Position numbers and translations under genes: made by a program. A stretch of DNA of 64,000 bases. Origin: Blastococcus fimeti (GTDB lineage Bacteria > Actinomycetota > Actinomycetes > Mycobacteriales > Geodermatophilaceae). The stretch's first letter is position 1; every line of letters begins with the position of its first letter. Shown one piece after another: positions 54,115 through 63,334 of the stretch. The stretch lies in assembly GCA_900102115.1 (NCBI GenBank), contig FNAW01000002.1, forward strand, positions 828,470-892,469. The letters are read 5' to 3'. A model generated the notes under the pieces. The model made no database searches. It was not told the origin of the DNA and saw only the letters and a program-made list of their open reading frames with translations.

Positions 54115-55689
54115 GTGTCGAGCACGGACAACCCCGGCAGCGGGGCGCAGCAGGCCACTCCACCGATTGTGGAGACTCCCGACGGAGCGAGCGCGGAGGT
54201 GGAACAGGTACCGGCGGCAGTGACGCCGGAGGGTGCGCCCGAGGTGGCGGTCCCGGCGGCGGAGACGCTGGAGACGGTGGCTCCCGAGGCGGCCGTCCCG
54301 CCGCCCGCCCCCGAGGCGGCCGCGACCGAGGAGCAGGCGCCCGAGGCGCCTGCTGCCGAGCAGGCGGCGGCGCCGGACGCCGAGACCCCGCCCGACGCGG
54401 GCTCGGCCGGACCCGCGTCCCCGGTCCCCGCACCGGCGGTCCCCTCCCCCGCGTCGATCGCCCCCACGGCCGGAGCGGTCAGCGACCCCTCCACGTGGGG
54501 CCGGGTCGACGAGGACGGCACCGTGTACGTCCGCACCTCCGAGGGCGAGCGCGCCGTCGGCTCCTGGCAGGCCGGCGAACCCGTCGCGGGGCTGGCGCAC
54601 TACGCCCGCCGGTTCGACGACCTCGCCACCGAGGTCACGCTGCTCGAGGCGCGGCTGAAGGCGCACACCGGCAACCCGTCCGAGATCAAGGGCAAGGCCC
54701 AGGCGCTGGCCGAGTCGATCCCGACGGCCGCCGCCGTCGGCGACCTCGAGGGCCTCGCCGCCCGCGCCCGGGCCATGGTCGGCACCGCCGACTCGGCCGC
54801 GGCCGAGTCCCGCGCCGAGAAGGCCGCGGCGCGCGCCGCCCAGGTGGCCCGCAAGGAGGCGCTCGCCGTCGAGGCCGAGCAGATCGCCGCGGAGTCGACG
54901 TCGTGGAAGGCCGCCGGTGACCGCCTCAAGGCCATCGTCGAGGAGTGGAAGACGATCCGCGGCATCGACCGCAAGACCGACGAGGCGCTGTGGACCCGGT
55001 TCGCCGCGGCCCGCGATGCCTTCGGTCGCCGCCGGGGGGCGCACTTCGCCCAGCTGGACACCCAGCGCGGCGAGGCCCGCGCGGCCAAGCAGGAGCTGAT
55101 CAAGGAGGCGCAGCGGCTCGCCGCCTCGACCGACTGGGGTCCGACGAGCGCGGCGATGCGCTCGCTCATGGACCGCTGGAAGGCCGTGCCGCGCATCGGC
55201 CGGGACGGCGACGACGACCTGTGGAAGCAGTTCCGCGCCGCCCAGGACGTCTTCTTCGCCGCCCGCGCCGACTCCGACAAGGCGCGCACCAGCGAGGAGA
55301 CGGCCAACCAGAAGCTCAAGGAGGAGCTGCTGGCCGAGGCCGAGCGGCTCGACCCCTCGAAGGACCTGCGAGGCGCCCAGAACGCGCTGCGCAAGATCCA
55401 GGAGCGCTACGACGCCGTCGGGCACGTCCCGCGCGGGGCCATGCGCCAGCTCGAGGACCGCATGCAGGCCGTCGAGGAGAAGGTGCGCGGCGCCGCCGAC
55501 GCCGGACGCCCGCGGGTCGCCGCGGAGAACCCGATGGTCACCTCGATGCGCGCCGCGGTCACCAAGGCCGAGGAGCAGCTGGCCAAGGCCGAGGCGGCCG
55601 GGGACCAGCGCCGGATCGACGAGGCGCAGACCAACCTCGCCACGCGCCGTGAGTGGCTGGCCGAAGCGGAGAAGTCCGCCCGCCGCTGA
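54115..55689 (+). CDS. DUF349 coiled-coil protein
   Basis: A 524-residue protein divergent from the LigB-like gene. The first ~130 residues are an Ala/Pro/Glu-rich disordered stretch. From about residue 160 onward come successive DUF349 helical repeats (KAAGDRLKAIVEEWKTIRG, AAMRSLMDRWKAVPRIG, GAQNALRKIQERYDAVG), each a three-helix coiled-coil unit. Tail helices are charged. DUF349 proteins are common in actinobacteria between miaA and miaB; function is unknown. Confidence 0.85.
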   Translation: MSSTDNPGSGAQQATPPIVETPDGASAEVEQVPAAVTPEGAPEVAVPAAETLETVAPEAAVPPPAPEAAATEEQAPEAPAAEQAAAPDAETPPDAGSAGPASPVPAPAVPSPASIAPTAGAVSDPSTWGRVDEDGTVYVRTSEGERAVGSWQAGEPVAGLAHYARRFDDLATEVTLLEARLKAHTGNPSEIKGKAQALAESIPTAAAVGDLEGLAARARAMVGTADSAAAESRAEKAAARAAQVARKEALAVEAEQIAAESTSWKAAGDRLKAIVEEWKTIRGIDRKTDEALWTRFAAARDAFGRRRGAHFAQLDTQRGEARAAKQELIKEAQRLAASTDWGPTSAAMRSLMDRWKAVPRIGRDGDDDLWKQFRAAQDVFFAARADSDKARTSEETANQKLKEELLAEAERLDPSKDLRGAQNALRKIQERYDAVGHVPRGAMRQLEDRMQAVEEKVRGAADAGRPRVAAENPMVTSMRAAVTKAEEQLAKAEAAGDQRRIDEAQTNLATRREWLAEAEKSARR

Positions 55690-55725
55690 CCCCACCCCCG
55701 GGCCGGTCCGTGCCAGCCTGGGCTC

Positions 55726-56601
55726 ATGCGTCCCCGGTCACCGGACTACTGGGCCGACCCGGGGCGGTTCACCGCCCTGGACGTCGTCGACCCCCTCCCC
55801 GAGGGGGTCGACGACGTGGTCGCGGTGGTCCAGGGGCTGCTCGTCTACGACACCGTGGACGCCCCGTTCTACGGCGTCGAGCTGAGCCCCGCGCAGGCCG
55901 ACGCGATCCACGAGCGGGACACCGCCCGGCTGCTCGCCACTGCGCGGGAGTTGGATCCCCGCGCGCTGACCGAGTCACGGCCCCCCGCGGCGCGGGTCGG
56001 CGCGCGGTGCCACGCCTTCAGCCGCGTCACCGTCGCGTTCCTGCGGCACCTGGGCGTGCCCGCCCGGGCGCGCTGCGGGTTCGGCACCTACTTCCGCCCC
56101 GGCTGGTTCGAGGACCACTGGGTCGCCGAGTACTGGGACGACGCCGAGGCCCGCTGGGTGCTGGTCGACGCCCAGCTGGACGCCACCTGGCAGCGACGCA
56201 TCGCGTTCACCGGCGACCCGATGCGGATCACGCCGGCGGAGTTCGTGACCGCCGGGCACGCCTGGCGGGCGTGGCGCCGCGGCGAGCTCGACGCCGACCG
56301 CTGCGGCCTGTCGGCGATCGACGAGCACGGCGCCTTCTGGATCGCCGGCAACCTCCGGCTGGACCTCGCGGCGCTGAACAAGGTCGAGATGCTGCCCTGG
56401 GACGTGTGGGGCGCGCACTGGGAGCCCGGGCAGCAGCCGACCGAGGAGCTGCTGACCCTGTTCGACGCGGTGGCGGAGCTGACGGTCGCGCCCGACGAGC
56501 ACCTGCCCGAGCTGCGGGAGCGGTACGAGGCCGATCCGCGGCTGCGGATGGACGGCACCGTCTTCAGCGTGGCCCGGGGCAGGTTCGAGACCGTGCGGTA
56601 G
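55726..56601 (+). CDS. Transglutaminase-like domain protein
   Basis: A 291-residue soluble protein of the transglutaminase-like superfamily. The catalytic triad is likely Cys in GARCHAFSR, His in EDHWVAEYW and Asp in WVLVDAQLD. No signal peptide is seen. Members act as cytoplasmic peptidases or amidases; the substrate here is unknown. It ends 9 bp before the convergent miaB. Confidence 0.78.
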   Translation: MRPRSPDYWADPGRFTALDVVDPLPEGVDDVVAVVQGLLVYDTVDAPFYGVELSPAQADAIHERDTARLLATARELDPRALTESRPPAARVGARCHAFSRVTVAFLRHLGVPARARCGFGTYFRPGWFEDHWVAEYWDDAEARWVLVDAQLDATWQRRIAFTGDPMRITPAEFVTAGHAWRAWRRGELDADRCGLSAIDEHGAFWIAGNLRLDLAALNKVEMLPWDVWGAHWEPGQQPTEELLTLFDAVAELTVAPDEHLPELRERYEADPRLRMDGTVFSVARGRFETVR

Positions 56602-56610
56602 GTCGGGCCC

Positions 56611-58089
56611 TCAGCAGCCGCCGGCGAGCACCGGCAGCGGCTCGGGGACGCCGATCCGCGGCATGCCCAGCGCGACGCCCGGCGTCGTCGGGCGGATCCC
56701 GGCCTCGGCCGCGTCGCCGGCCCGCGTGCGGCGGTGGGCCAGCAGCACGCCGTCGGCGACCAGGAAGTGCGGCTTGGCGTCGGTGACGACGGTCTCGACG
56801 ACGTCACCCGGGCGGACGCCGTCCGCGGCCGTGAAGTGCACCAGGCGCCCATCGCGGGCGCGGCCGGAGAGCCGGCCGGTGGCTGCGTCCTTGCTGCCCT
56901 CACCCGCGGCGACGAGCAGCTCGACCCGGCGGCCCACCTGGGCCCGGTTCTCCGCCCAGCTGATCTCGTCCTGCAGCGCGGTCAGCCGCAGGTACCGCTC
57001 CTGCACGACCGCCTTGGGCAGCTGCTCGTCCATCTCGGCCGCCGGCGTCCGGGGGCGCTTGGAGTACTGGAAGGTGAACGCGCTGGCGAACCTCGCCTGC
57101 CGGACGACCTCGAGGGTCTGCTCGAAGTCGGCCTCGGTCTCGCCGGGGAAGCCCACGATGATGTCGGTGGTGATCGCCGCGTCGGGCATCGCGGCCCGCA
57201 CGCGATCGATGATCCCGAGGTAGCGCTCCTGCCGGTATCCGCGGCGCATCCGGCGCAGGACGTCGTCCGAACCGCTCTGCAGCGGCATGTGCAGCTGGTG
57301 GCAGACCGCCGGGGTCTCGGCCATCGCGTCGATGACGTCGTCGGTGAACTCGCGGGGGTGCGGGCTGGTGAACCGGATCCGCTCCAGGCCCTCGATCCGG
57401 CCGGCGGAGCGCAGCAGGTCGGCGAACGCGCCCCGCTCGCGGAACTCCACGCCGTAGGCGTTCACGTTCTGCCCGAGCAGCGTCACCTCGAGCACGCCCT
57501 GGTCGACCAGCGCCTGCACCTCGGCCAGGATCTCGCCGGGGCGGCGGTCCTTCTCCTTGCCGCGCAGCGCCGGGACGATGCAGAACGTGCAGGTGTTGTT
57601 GCAGCCCACGCTGATCGACACCCAGCCGGAGTAGGCGGAGTCCCGCTTGGCCGGCAGCGTCGAGGGGAAGACCTCGAGCGACTCGACGATCTCGACCTGC
57701 GCCTCGGCGTTGTGCCGCGCCCGGCCCAGCAGCGCAGGCAGCGAGCCGACGTTGTGCGTGCCGAAGACGACGTCGACCCAGGGCGCGCGCCGGACGATCT
57801 CACCGCGGTCCTTCTGCGCCAGGCAGCCACCGACCGCGATCTGCATGCCGGGGCGGGCGTCCTTCACCGGGCGCAGGTGGCCGAGGTTGCCGTAGAGGCG
57901 GTTGTCGGCGTTCTCCCGCACCGCGCAGGTGTTGAGGACGACGACGTCGGCGTCGTCCCCCTCTGCCGCGGCGCGGTAGCCGGCCTGCTCCAGCAGCCCG
58001 GACAGCCGCTCGGAGTCGTGCACGTTCATCTGGCACCCGTAGGTGCGCACCCGGTAGGTGAGCTCGGGGCTCTCTGCTGCGCTCTCCAT
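56611..58089 (-). CDS. miaB: tRNA-2-methylthio-N6-dimethylallyladenosine synthase MiaB
   Basis: A 492-residue radical-SAM enzyme. The N-terminal UPF0004 domain has Cys residues for an auxiliary cluster ([24 protein letters not shown]). The radical-SAM cluster is CNNTCTFC at about residues 161-168, and a TRAM domain ends the protein. It thiomethylates the i6A37 made by MiaA. Product-specific motif [10 protein letters not shown] and [10 protein letters not shown] are intact. Confidence 0.97.
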   Translation of the reverse strand: MESAAESPELTYRVRTYGCQMNVHDSERLSGLLEQAGYRAAAEGDDADVVVLNTCAVRENADNRLYGNLGHLRPVKDARPGMQIAVGGCLAQKDRGEIVRRAPWVDVVFGTHNVGSLPALLGRARHNAEAQVEIVESLEVFPSTLPAKRDSAYSGWVSISVGCNNTCTFCIVPALRGKEKDRRPGEILAEVQALVDQGVLEVTLLGQNVNAYGVEFRERGAFADLLRSAGRIEGLERIRFTSPHPREFTDDVIDAMAETPAVCHQLHMPLQSGSDDVLRRMRRGYRQERYLGIIDRVRAAMPDAAITTDIIVGFPGETEADFEQTLEVVRQARFASAFTFQYSKRPRTPAAEMDEQLPKAVVQERYLRLTALQDEISWAENRAQVGRRVELLVAAGEGSKDAATGRLSGRARDGRLVHFTAADGVRPGDVVETVVTDAKPHFLVADGVLLAHRRTRAGDAAEAGIRPTTPGVALGMPRIGVPEPLPVLAGGC

Positions 58090-58220
58090 GACAGGAGCGA
58101 GGGTACGGCGCGCCCGCCAGGCGCCGTCCGGAGCGACCTGCGGTGCCCCGGCCGGGGGAATCCACGGCGTTCGTTACCGCTTCGTGATCCCACGGTTCGG
58201 GATCCGAGACCATCCGGCTT

Positions 58221-58226
58221 TAGTGT
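58221..58226 (+). promoter_or_regulatory. Leaderless -10 element (TAGTGT) of gluA
   Basis: A TAnnnT hexamer 7 nt before the GTG at 58234, with no Shine-Dalgarno sequence. The glutamate operon may therefore start as a leaderless message. Confidence 0.5.
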
Positions 58227-58233
58227 CCCCGGG

Positions 58234-58989
58234 GTGACCAGCCGCCCGAACGGAGAGCCTCTCGTCCGCCTGTCCGGCGTCGACAAGTGGTTCGGCGAAC
58301 TGCACGTCCTGCAGGACATCGACCTGTCCATCGACCGCGGCGAGGTCGTCGTGGTCATCGGCCCCTCGGGCTCGGGCAAGTCGACGCTCTGCCGGGCGAT
58401 CAACCGGCTCGAGCCCATCGACAAGGGCGAGATCACCATCGACGGCGCCCGGCTGCCCGACGAGGGCAAGGAGCTCGCCCGCCTGCGGGCCGACGTCGGC
58501 ATGGTGTTCCAGAGCTTCAACCTCTTCGCGCACAAGACGGTCCTGGAGAACGTCGCGCTCGGGCCCGTCAAGGTGCGGAAGAAGTCCAAGGCCGAGGCCG
58601 AGGGCCGCGCGCGGGAGCTGCTCGAGCGCGTGGGCGTCGCCAGCCAGGCCGACAAGTACCCGGCGCAGCTCTCCGGCGGTCAGCAGCAGCGGGTGGCCAT
58701 CGCCCGCGCGCTGGCCATGGAGCCGAAGGTGATGCTCTTCGACGAGCCGACCTCGGCCCTGGACCCGGAGATGATCAACGAGGTCCTCGACGTCATGGTC
58801 GGGCTCGCCAAGGACGGCATGACGATGGTCGTGGTCACCCACGAGATGGGTTTCGCCCGCCGGGCGGCCAACCGCGTCGTGTTCATGGACGGCGGCCGGA
58901 TCGTCGAGACCGCCGAGCCCGAGACGTTCTTCACCAGCCCGCAGTCCGACCGGGCCAAGGACTTCCTCTCCAAGATCCTCACCCACTGA
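58234..58989 (+). CDS. gluA: Glutamate ABC transporter ATP-binding protein
   Basis: A 251-residue ATPase with Walker [11 protein letters not shown]-loop VFQSFNLF, signature LSGGQQQR and Walker [15 protein letters not shown]. It is the ATPase of a polar amino-acid uptake system. The four-gene order ATPase, binding protein, two permeases matches Corynebacterium gluABCD. Start GTG 58234 is the only sensible one, with a leaderless promoter. Confidence 0.95.
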   Translation: MTSRPNGEPLVRLSGVDKWFGELHVLQDIDLSIDRGEVVVVIGPSGSGKSTLCRAINRLEPIDKGEITIDGARLPDEGKELARLRADVGMVFQSFNLFAHKTVLENVALGPVKVRKKSKAEAEGRARELLERVGVASQADKYPAQLSGGQQQRVAIARALAMEPKVMLFDEPTSALDPEMINEVLDVMVGLAKDGMTMVVVTHEMGFARRAANRVVFMDGGRIVETAEPETFFTSPQSDRAKDFLSKILTH

Positions 58990-59023
58990 TCGCCCCCGAA
59001 CCACCCAGCGAGAGGACCGAACC

Positions 59024-59911
59024 ATGCAGTTCCGCCGCACCGCCCTGGTCGCCGCCCTGTCCGTCGTCGCCCTGACCGCCGCTGCCTGCGGCGACGACGC
59101 CGAGGACAGCGCCGCCGAGCCCACCGTCGCCGAGGCCCCCGAGTTCGAGGCGGGCACCACGATGGCCGAGATCGCCGAGGCCGGCACGCTCCGCGTCGGC
59201 ACCAAGTTCGACCAGCCCGGCTTCGGCCTGGAGAACCTCGAGGGCGAGGTCGAGGGCTTCGACGTCGAGGTCGCCAAGATCATCGCCGGCGCGCTCGGCA
59301 TCGCGCCCGAGGACATCGAGTGGGTGCAGACCCCCTCCTCCGTCCGCGAGGACGTCATCGAGGGCGACGAGGTCGACATGGTCGTCGCCACCTACACGAT
59401 CAACGACAAGCGCAAGGAGCGGATCTCCTTCGCCGGCCCGTACTACGAGGCCGGGCAGCAGATCATGGTCGCCTCGGACAACGACGAGATCGACGGGCCG
59501 GAGTCCCTCAAGGAGAACCCGGACGCCAAGGTCTGCTCCGTGACCGGCTCCACCCCGGCCGAGCAGATCAAGCAGTACCTGGCCAGCCCCGACCAGCTGA
59601 CGCTGTTCGACGAGTACTCGCAGTGCGCCGACTCGCTCCGCAACGGCCAGGTCGACGCCGTGACGACCGACAACGTCATCCTGCTGGGCTTCGTCTCGGA
59701 GTCCGACGGCGCGTTCAAGCTCGTCGGTGAGCAGTTCACGCAGGAGCCGTACGGCATCGGCATCACGAAGGGCGACGTCGCCTTCTGCGAGTTCATCAAC
59801 GACACGCTGCAGGAGAACGAGGACGCCTACATCGAGGCGTGGGAGTCCACCGCGGGCGAGGTCGAGGGCACCGAGACCCCCGAGCTGCCCGAGCCCGCCC
59901 CGTGCGCCTGA
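59024..59911 (+). CDS. gluB: Glutamate ABC transporter substrate-binding lipoprotein
   Basis: A 295-residue lipoprotein: a signal peptide ending in lipobox TAAAC (Cys about 22), then an SBP_bac_3 domain (GTLRVGTKFDQPGFG, GFDVEVAKIIAGALG, VVATYTINDKRKERISFAGPYY). It binds glutamate or a related acidic amino acid at the outer membrane face and hands it to GluCD. Start has GAGAGGA upstream. A strong hairpin follows its stop. Confidence 0.94.
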   Translation: MQFRRTALVAALSVVALTAAACGDDAEDSAAEPTVAEAPEFEAGTTMAEIAEAGTLRVGTKFDQPGFGLENLEGEVEGFDVEVAKIIAGALGIAPEDIEWVQTPSSVREDVIEGDEVDMVVATYTINDKRKERISFAGPYYEAGQQIMVASDNDEIDGPESLKENPDAKVCSVTGSTPAEQIKQYLASPDQLTLFDEYSQCADSLRNGQVDAVTTDNVILLGFVSESDGAFKLVGEQFTQEPYGIGITKGDVAFCEFINDTLQENEDAYIEAWESTAGEVEGTETPELPEPAPCA

Positions 59912-59924
59912 CCGTCTGATCGCC

Positions 59925-59958
59925 CCGCGGCCGGCCGGCCTCTGCCGGCCGGCCGCGG
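59925..59958 (+). terminator. Perfect hairpin between gluB and gluC
   Basis: A perfect 15-bp GC stem (59925-59939 with 59944-59958) and CTCT loop, 14 nt after the gluB stop. It could partly stop transcription or stabilise the gluAB message, giving excess binding protein over permeases. Confidence 0.7.
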
Positions 59959-60001
59959 AGCCCCGTCCTGATCCAGCCGCGCCGGCGCCGAGGGAGAGCC
60001 A

Positions 60002-60655
60002 GTGAGTCCTGTCTTCGACAACATCGACCAGTTCGTCGACGGTTTCCTGACCTCGCTCGAGATCATCCTGTGGGCGCTGGCCGGCGCACTGCCCCTGGGC
60101 GTGCTCATCGCCGCCTGCCGGGTCTCGCCCATCCCCCCGCTGCGCGCGTTCGGCACGTTCTGGGTGACCACCTTCCGCAACACCCCGCTGACGGTGGTGC
60201 TGTTCTTCTGCGCGTTCGGTTTCCCGGAGCTCGGGATCAACCGGTCGTTCTTCTTCTTCGGGGTGCTGGGCCTGGTGCTCTACACCTCGGCGTTCGTCTG
60301 CGAGGCCGTGCGCTCGGGCATCAATTCGGTGCCGGCCGGCCAGGCGGAGGCCGCGCGGTCCATCGGGCTGAACTTCACCCAGGGCCTGCGCTACGTCGTC
60401 CTCCCCCAGGCGCTGCGCACCGTCGTCCCGCCGCTGGGCAGCGTGCTGATCGCGATGATGAAGAACTCCGCGGTCGTCGGCGCCTTCGGCGTGGGCGGTG
60501 ACCTGTGGAGCACCGGAGCATCGCTCACCAGCGCCCAGGGCTACCCGACCTTCCCGGTCTACGTCGGCGGCGTCGCGGTCGGCTACCTGATCATCACGCT
60601 CACGGCGGGCGCGCTGTTGCAGCTCCTCGAGCGGAAGGTGGCGATCGCCCGATGA
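60002..60655 (+). CDS. gluC: Glutamate ABC transporter permease
   Basis: A 217-residue permease with about five membrane segments and the EAA loop AEAARSIGLNFTQGLRYVVLPQA. The GTG at 60002 follows GAGGGAGAG. It overlaps gluD by 4 bp (ATGA). Pairs with GluD to form the membrane channel of the glutamate importer. Confidence 0.94.
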   Translation: MSPVFDNIDQFVDGFLTSLEIILWALAGALPLGVLIAACRVSPIPPLRAFGTFWVTTFRNTPLTVVLFFCAFGFPELGINRSFFFFGVLGLVLYTSAFVCEAVRSGINSVPAGQAEAARSIGLNFTQGLRYVVLPQALRTVVPPLGSVLIAMMKNSAVVGAFGVGGDLWSTGASLTSAQGYPTFPVYVGGVAVGYLIITLTAGALLQLLERKVAIAR

Positions 60656-61569
60656 GCTCCGAGCAGCAGGCCGTCCTCTACGACGCCCAGGGCCCCCGGG
60701 CCCGGCGGCGCACCCTGATCGGCACCGTCGTCGCCGTGCTGGCCCTCCTCGGCCTGGCCTACGTCGTCTACCGGCGCCTGGACGAGCAGGGCCAGTTCTC
60801 CATGGAGGAGTGGGGCCCGCTCATCGACCCGGGCAACGAGGCCTTCGACGCCGTCTGGCGGCTGATCGGCGAGGGCATCGTCAACACCCTCAAGGCCGCG
60901 GCGCTCGCGATGGTGCTGTCGATCGTCCTCGGCACGCTGATCGCGGTGGCGCGGCTCTCCCTCGGGAGGATCGGTCGGATCCCGCTGATCGGCCTGATCG
61001 AGATCTTCCGCGGCCTGCCCGTGGTCGTCCTGGTCTTCATCGGCGTCCGGGTGCTGCCCGACGTCGGGGTCGACCTCAGCGGCCTGCCCGGCGGCCAGGT
61101 GCTGTGGGGCCTGGTCATCGGCCTGACCGTCTACAACATGGTGATCTTCGCCGAGATCGTCCGCGCCGGCGTCGCCTCGCTGCCGCGAGGTCAGCGGGAG
61201 GCCGCGCTCGCCACCGGCCTGACGAACTGGCAGACGATGCGCATCGTGCTGCTCCCGCAGGCGTTCCGCACCATGCTGCCGGCGATCATCAGCCAGCTGA
61301 TCGTCGTCCTCAAGGACACCTCGCTGGTCACCTTCATCGCGAACTACGACGAGCTGCTCAGCCAGGGCGAGAGCATCCAGCGCAACCTGGGCAACCCGAT
61401 CCAGACGTTCACCGTCCTCGCGCTGCTCTACATCGCCATCAACTACTGCCTCGGGCGCCTGGCGCAGTACATCGAACGACGCCAGGCGCGGGCGGGTCGC
61501 TCGACGCCCGAGCCGGCCGAGACCGCGGGCCTCGCGCCGGGAGCCGCACCCGTCGGCGGAGGCGCCTGA
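60652..61569 (+). CDS. gluD: Glutamate ABC transporter permease
   Basis: A 305-residue permease overlapping gluC. It has an N-terminal cytoplasmic stretch and TM1 (TLIGTVVAVLALLGLAYVVY), then an extracytoplasmic insertion, then about five further TMs. The EAA loop is REAALATGLTNWQTMRIVLLPQAF. The C-terminal tail is Pro/Ala-rich. Longer than GluC because of the extra N-terminal TM, as is usual for GluD. Confidence 0.94.
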   Translation: MSSEQQAVLYDAQGPRARRRTLIGTVVAVLALLGLAYVVYRRLDEQGQFSMEEWGPLIDPGNEAFDAVWRLIGEGIVNTLKAAALAMVLSIVLGTLIAVARLSLGRIGRIPLIGLIEIFRGLPVVVLVFIGVRVLPDVGVDLSGLPGGQVLWGLVIGLTVYNMVIFAEIVRAGVASLPRGQREAALATGLTNWQTMRIVLLPQAFRTMLPAIISQLIVVLKDTSLVTFIANYDELLSQGESIQRNLGNPIQTFTVLALLYIAINYCLGRLAQYIERRQARAGRSTPEPAETAGLAPGAAPVGGGA

Positions 61570-61573
61570 CCGC

Positions 61574-61579
61574 TACCGT
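61574..61579 (+). promoter_or_regulatory. Leaderless -10 element (TACCGT) of the PAP2/Aur1-like gene
   Basis: A TAnnnT hexamer 9 nt before the ATG at 61589; no Shine-Dalgarno sequence. Confidence 0.4.
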
Positions 61580-61588
61580 GCCGAACCG

Positions 61589-62536
61589 ATGTCCGCCGTC
61601 GGGTCAAGGTCCGCGGCCGGGCCTCCGATGGAGGAGAGAGCGAGGCTCCGCCGACGAGATGAGTGGGACGTGACCGCAACCCTGGCGCCCGGCGGTGCGC
61701 GCGCCGAGACGACGACGGCGCTGCACGCAGCCGTCGACCGCGGGCCGGCCGGCCCCGGCCTGCTGCGCGCCTTCGCCCGACCGCGCTGGTGGGCGGAGTT
61801 CGCGGTCATCGGCGTGCTGTACGCGGTCTACTCGCTCGTCCGGAACAGCGTGGGGGATGTCGTGGTCCGCGCGTACGCCAACGGCCGGGACATCCTCGCG
61901 CTGGAGGACGGCTGGGGGCTGGCCCTCGAGCGGGGGCTGAACGACTGGGTGCACCGCACCGAGGTCGTCTCCGCCGCCGTAGCACTGCACTACGCGACGC
62001 TTCACTTCCTGGTGACCCCGGCGGTGCTGGTCTGGCTGTTCCTCCGGCGCCCCACCCGTTACCGCATGGTGAGCGCGATCCTCATGATCACCACCGCGCT
62101 GGCGCTGATCGGCTTCTACTGGCTACCGACCGCGCCCCCGCGGCTGCTCTCCGACGAGGGCTTCGTCGACGTGATGAGCCAGACCGCGACCTGGGGCTGG
62201 TGGCCGGCGTCCGGCACGCCCGGCTCCGACGCGATCTCCAACCAGTTCGCCGCGATGCCGTCGCTGCACTGCGCCTGGGCCGCCTGGTGCGGCCTCGTGC
62301 TGGTGCTCCTCGCCCGCCGCACCTGGGTCCGGATCGCCGGCGCGGTCTACCCGTTCAGCACCTTCTTCGTGGTGCTGGGGTCGGGCAACCACTACCTGCT
62401 GGACGTCGTCGCCGGGGTGCTGGTGCTGTGCGTGGGCGCCGGCGTGGTGCTCGCGGCGGCGTCGACGGCCCGGGAACGGGGTCAGGAGGCGGTCGAGGCC
62501 CCGGCCGACGACGTGCCGCTCCCCCTCGCCGCCTGA
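61589..62536 (+). CDS. PAP2/Aur1-like membrane protein
   Basis: Up to 315 residues; ATG 61628 and GTG 61670 are alternative starts. Six membrane segments. Catalytic-type motifs are PSLHCAWA and GSGNHYLLDV, the pattern of the PAP2_3/Aur1 (inositol phosphorylceramide synthase-like) group, which differs from classical PAP2 proteins. Likely a lipid phosphatase or phosphotransferase in the plasma membrane. Substrate unknown. Confidence 0.8.
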   Translation: MSAVGSRSAAGPPMEERARLRRRDEWDVTATLAPGGARAETTTALHAAVDRGPAGPGLLRAFARPRWWAEFAVIGVLYAVYSLVRNSVGDVVVRAYANGRDILALEDGWGLALERGLNDWVHRTEVVSAAVALHYATLHFLVTPAVLVWLFLRRPTRYRMVSAILMITTALALIGFYWLPTAPPRLLSDEGFVDVMSQTATWGWWPASGTPGSDAISNQFAAMPSLHCAWAAWCGLVLVLLARRTWVRIAGAVYPFSTFFVVLGSGNHYLLDVVAGVLVLCVGAGVVLAAASTARERGQEAVEAPADDVPLPLAA

Positions 62537-62655
62537 CCGGAGCAGTGCCCGGGGGCCCCAGCTGCCCCGCGTCCCGAACCGTTCGTCCCACGTGTCCCGC
62601 GGTCGGCGCGCCCTCCCGGTGCGGCCCGGTAGGCGTGGCGAGACTGTCCGTCACC

Positions 62656-63135
62656 ATGGAGACCATCCACGCCGGTCGGCGCCGCAGCCTGCCCCCCGTT
62701 CCGCGCACCGCCATCGACTCCGAGATGCCCCTCGAGACGGTCGCCAGCGCGAGCGCTCTCGCCCTGGCCCTGGTCGACCCCGGCGACCACGTCGACGACG
62801 CCCAGCGGTTCGTGGCGCGACTCCGCGGCGCCGCGACGGAGTTCGCCGCCGCAGCCGGAGCCGAGTCCGCCGTCGTGCGCGAGGCGGTTCCTCCGGCTCG
62901 GCACCGCCGATCGCGGTGCCGCGTGGTGCTGCGCTCCGCTGATGGGCAGGAGACCGACGTGACGTTCCTCGGGTCCGTCGGCAACCCCTCGGACGATGCG
63001 CAGCCGGAGTTCGACCTCGACATCACCCGCTGGCTCGCGACCGGGCAGGTCCGCGACGCGGCCTGGCTGGTCGCCGACAGCGACGCCCCCGACGGCGTGG
63101 CCGTCGACCTCAGCGCCTGGCGCTCGGTGGCCTGA
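62656..63135 (+). CDS. Hypothetical protein (159 aa)
   Basis: A 159-residue protein starting METIHAGRRRSLPPVPRTAI; an earlier GTG is an alternative. Contains alternating helical and acidic segments (LALALVDPGDHVDDAQRF) and DVTFLGSVGNPSDDAQPEFDLDITRW. No known domain. It is upstream of ctaD and on the same strand. Confidence 0.5.
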   Translation: METIHAGRRRSLPPVPRTAIDSEMPLETVASASALALALVDPGDHVDDAQRFVARLRGAATEFAAAAGAESAVVREAVPPARHRRSRCRVVLRSADGQETDVTFLGSVGNPSDDAQPEFDLDITRWLATGQVRDAAWLVADSDAPDGVAVDLSAWRSVA

Positions 63136-63174
63136 GGGCGGTCGCTCCCCCGCCCGTACGACGGCCGGGCCACC

Positions 63175-63237
63175 CCGGGTTTCCGAACCCGGCCCCGTGG
63201 GCGACGATGACCGAGCCGCCCGAAGCAGCCGGGCGGC
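63175..63237 (+). terminator. Two adjacent hairpins upstream of ctaD
   Basis: A 7-bp stem CCGGGTT/AACCCGG (63175-63181 with 63186-63192) and an 8-bp stem GCCGCCCG/CGGGCGGC (63215-63222 with 63230-63237). Possibly a terminator for the preceding gene. Confidence 0.4.
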
Positions 63238-63334
63238 GTCCGCGCCGCGTCACTGATCTCCGGGGGCCGACCATGTCCGGGTTCTGCATCGACGATCGAC
63301 GGGTCCGCACCCGCCGTCCCGTGGGAGCGGCCGC

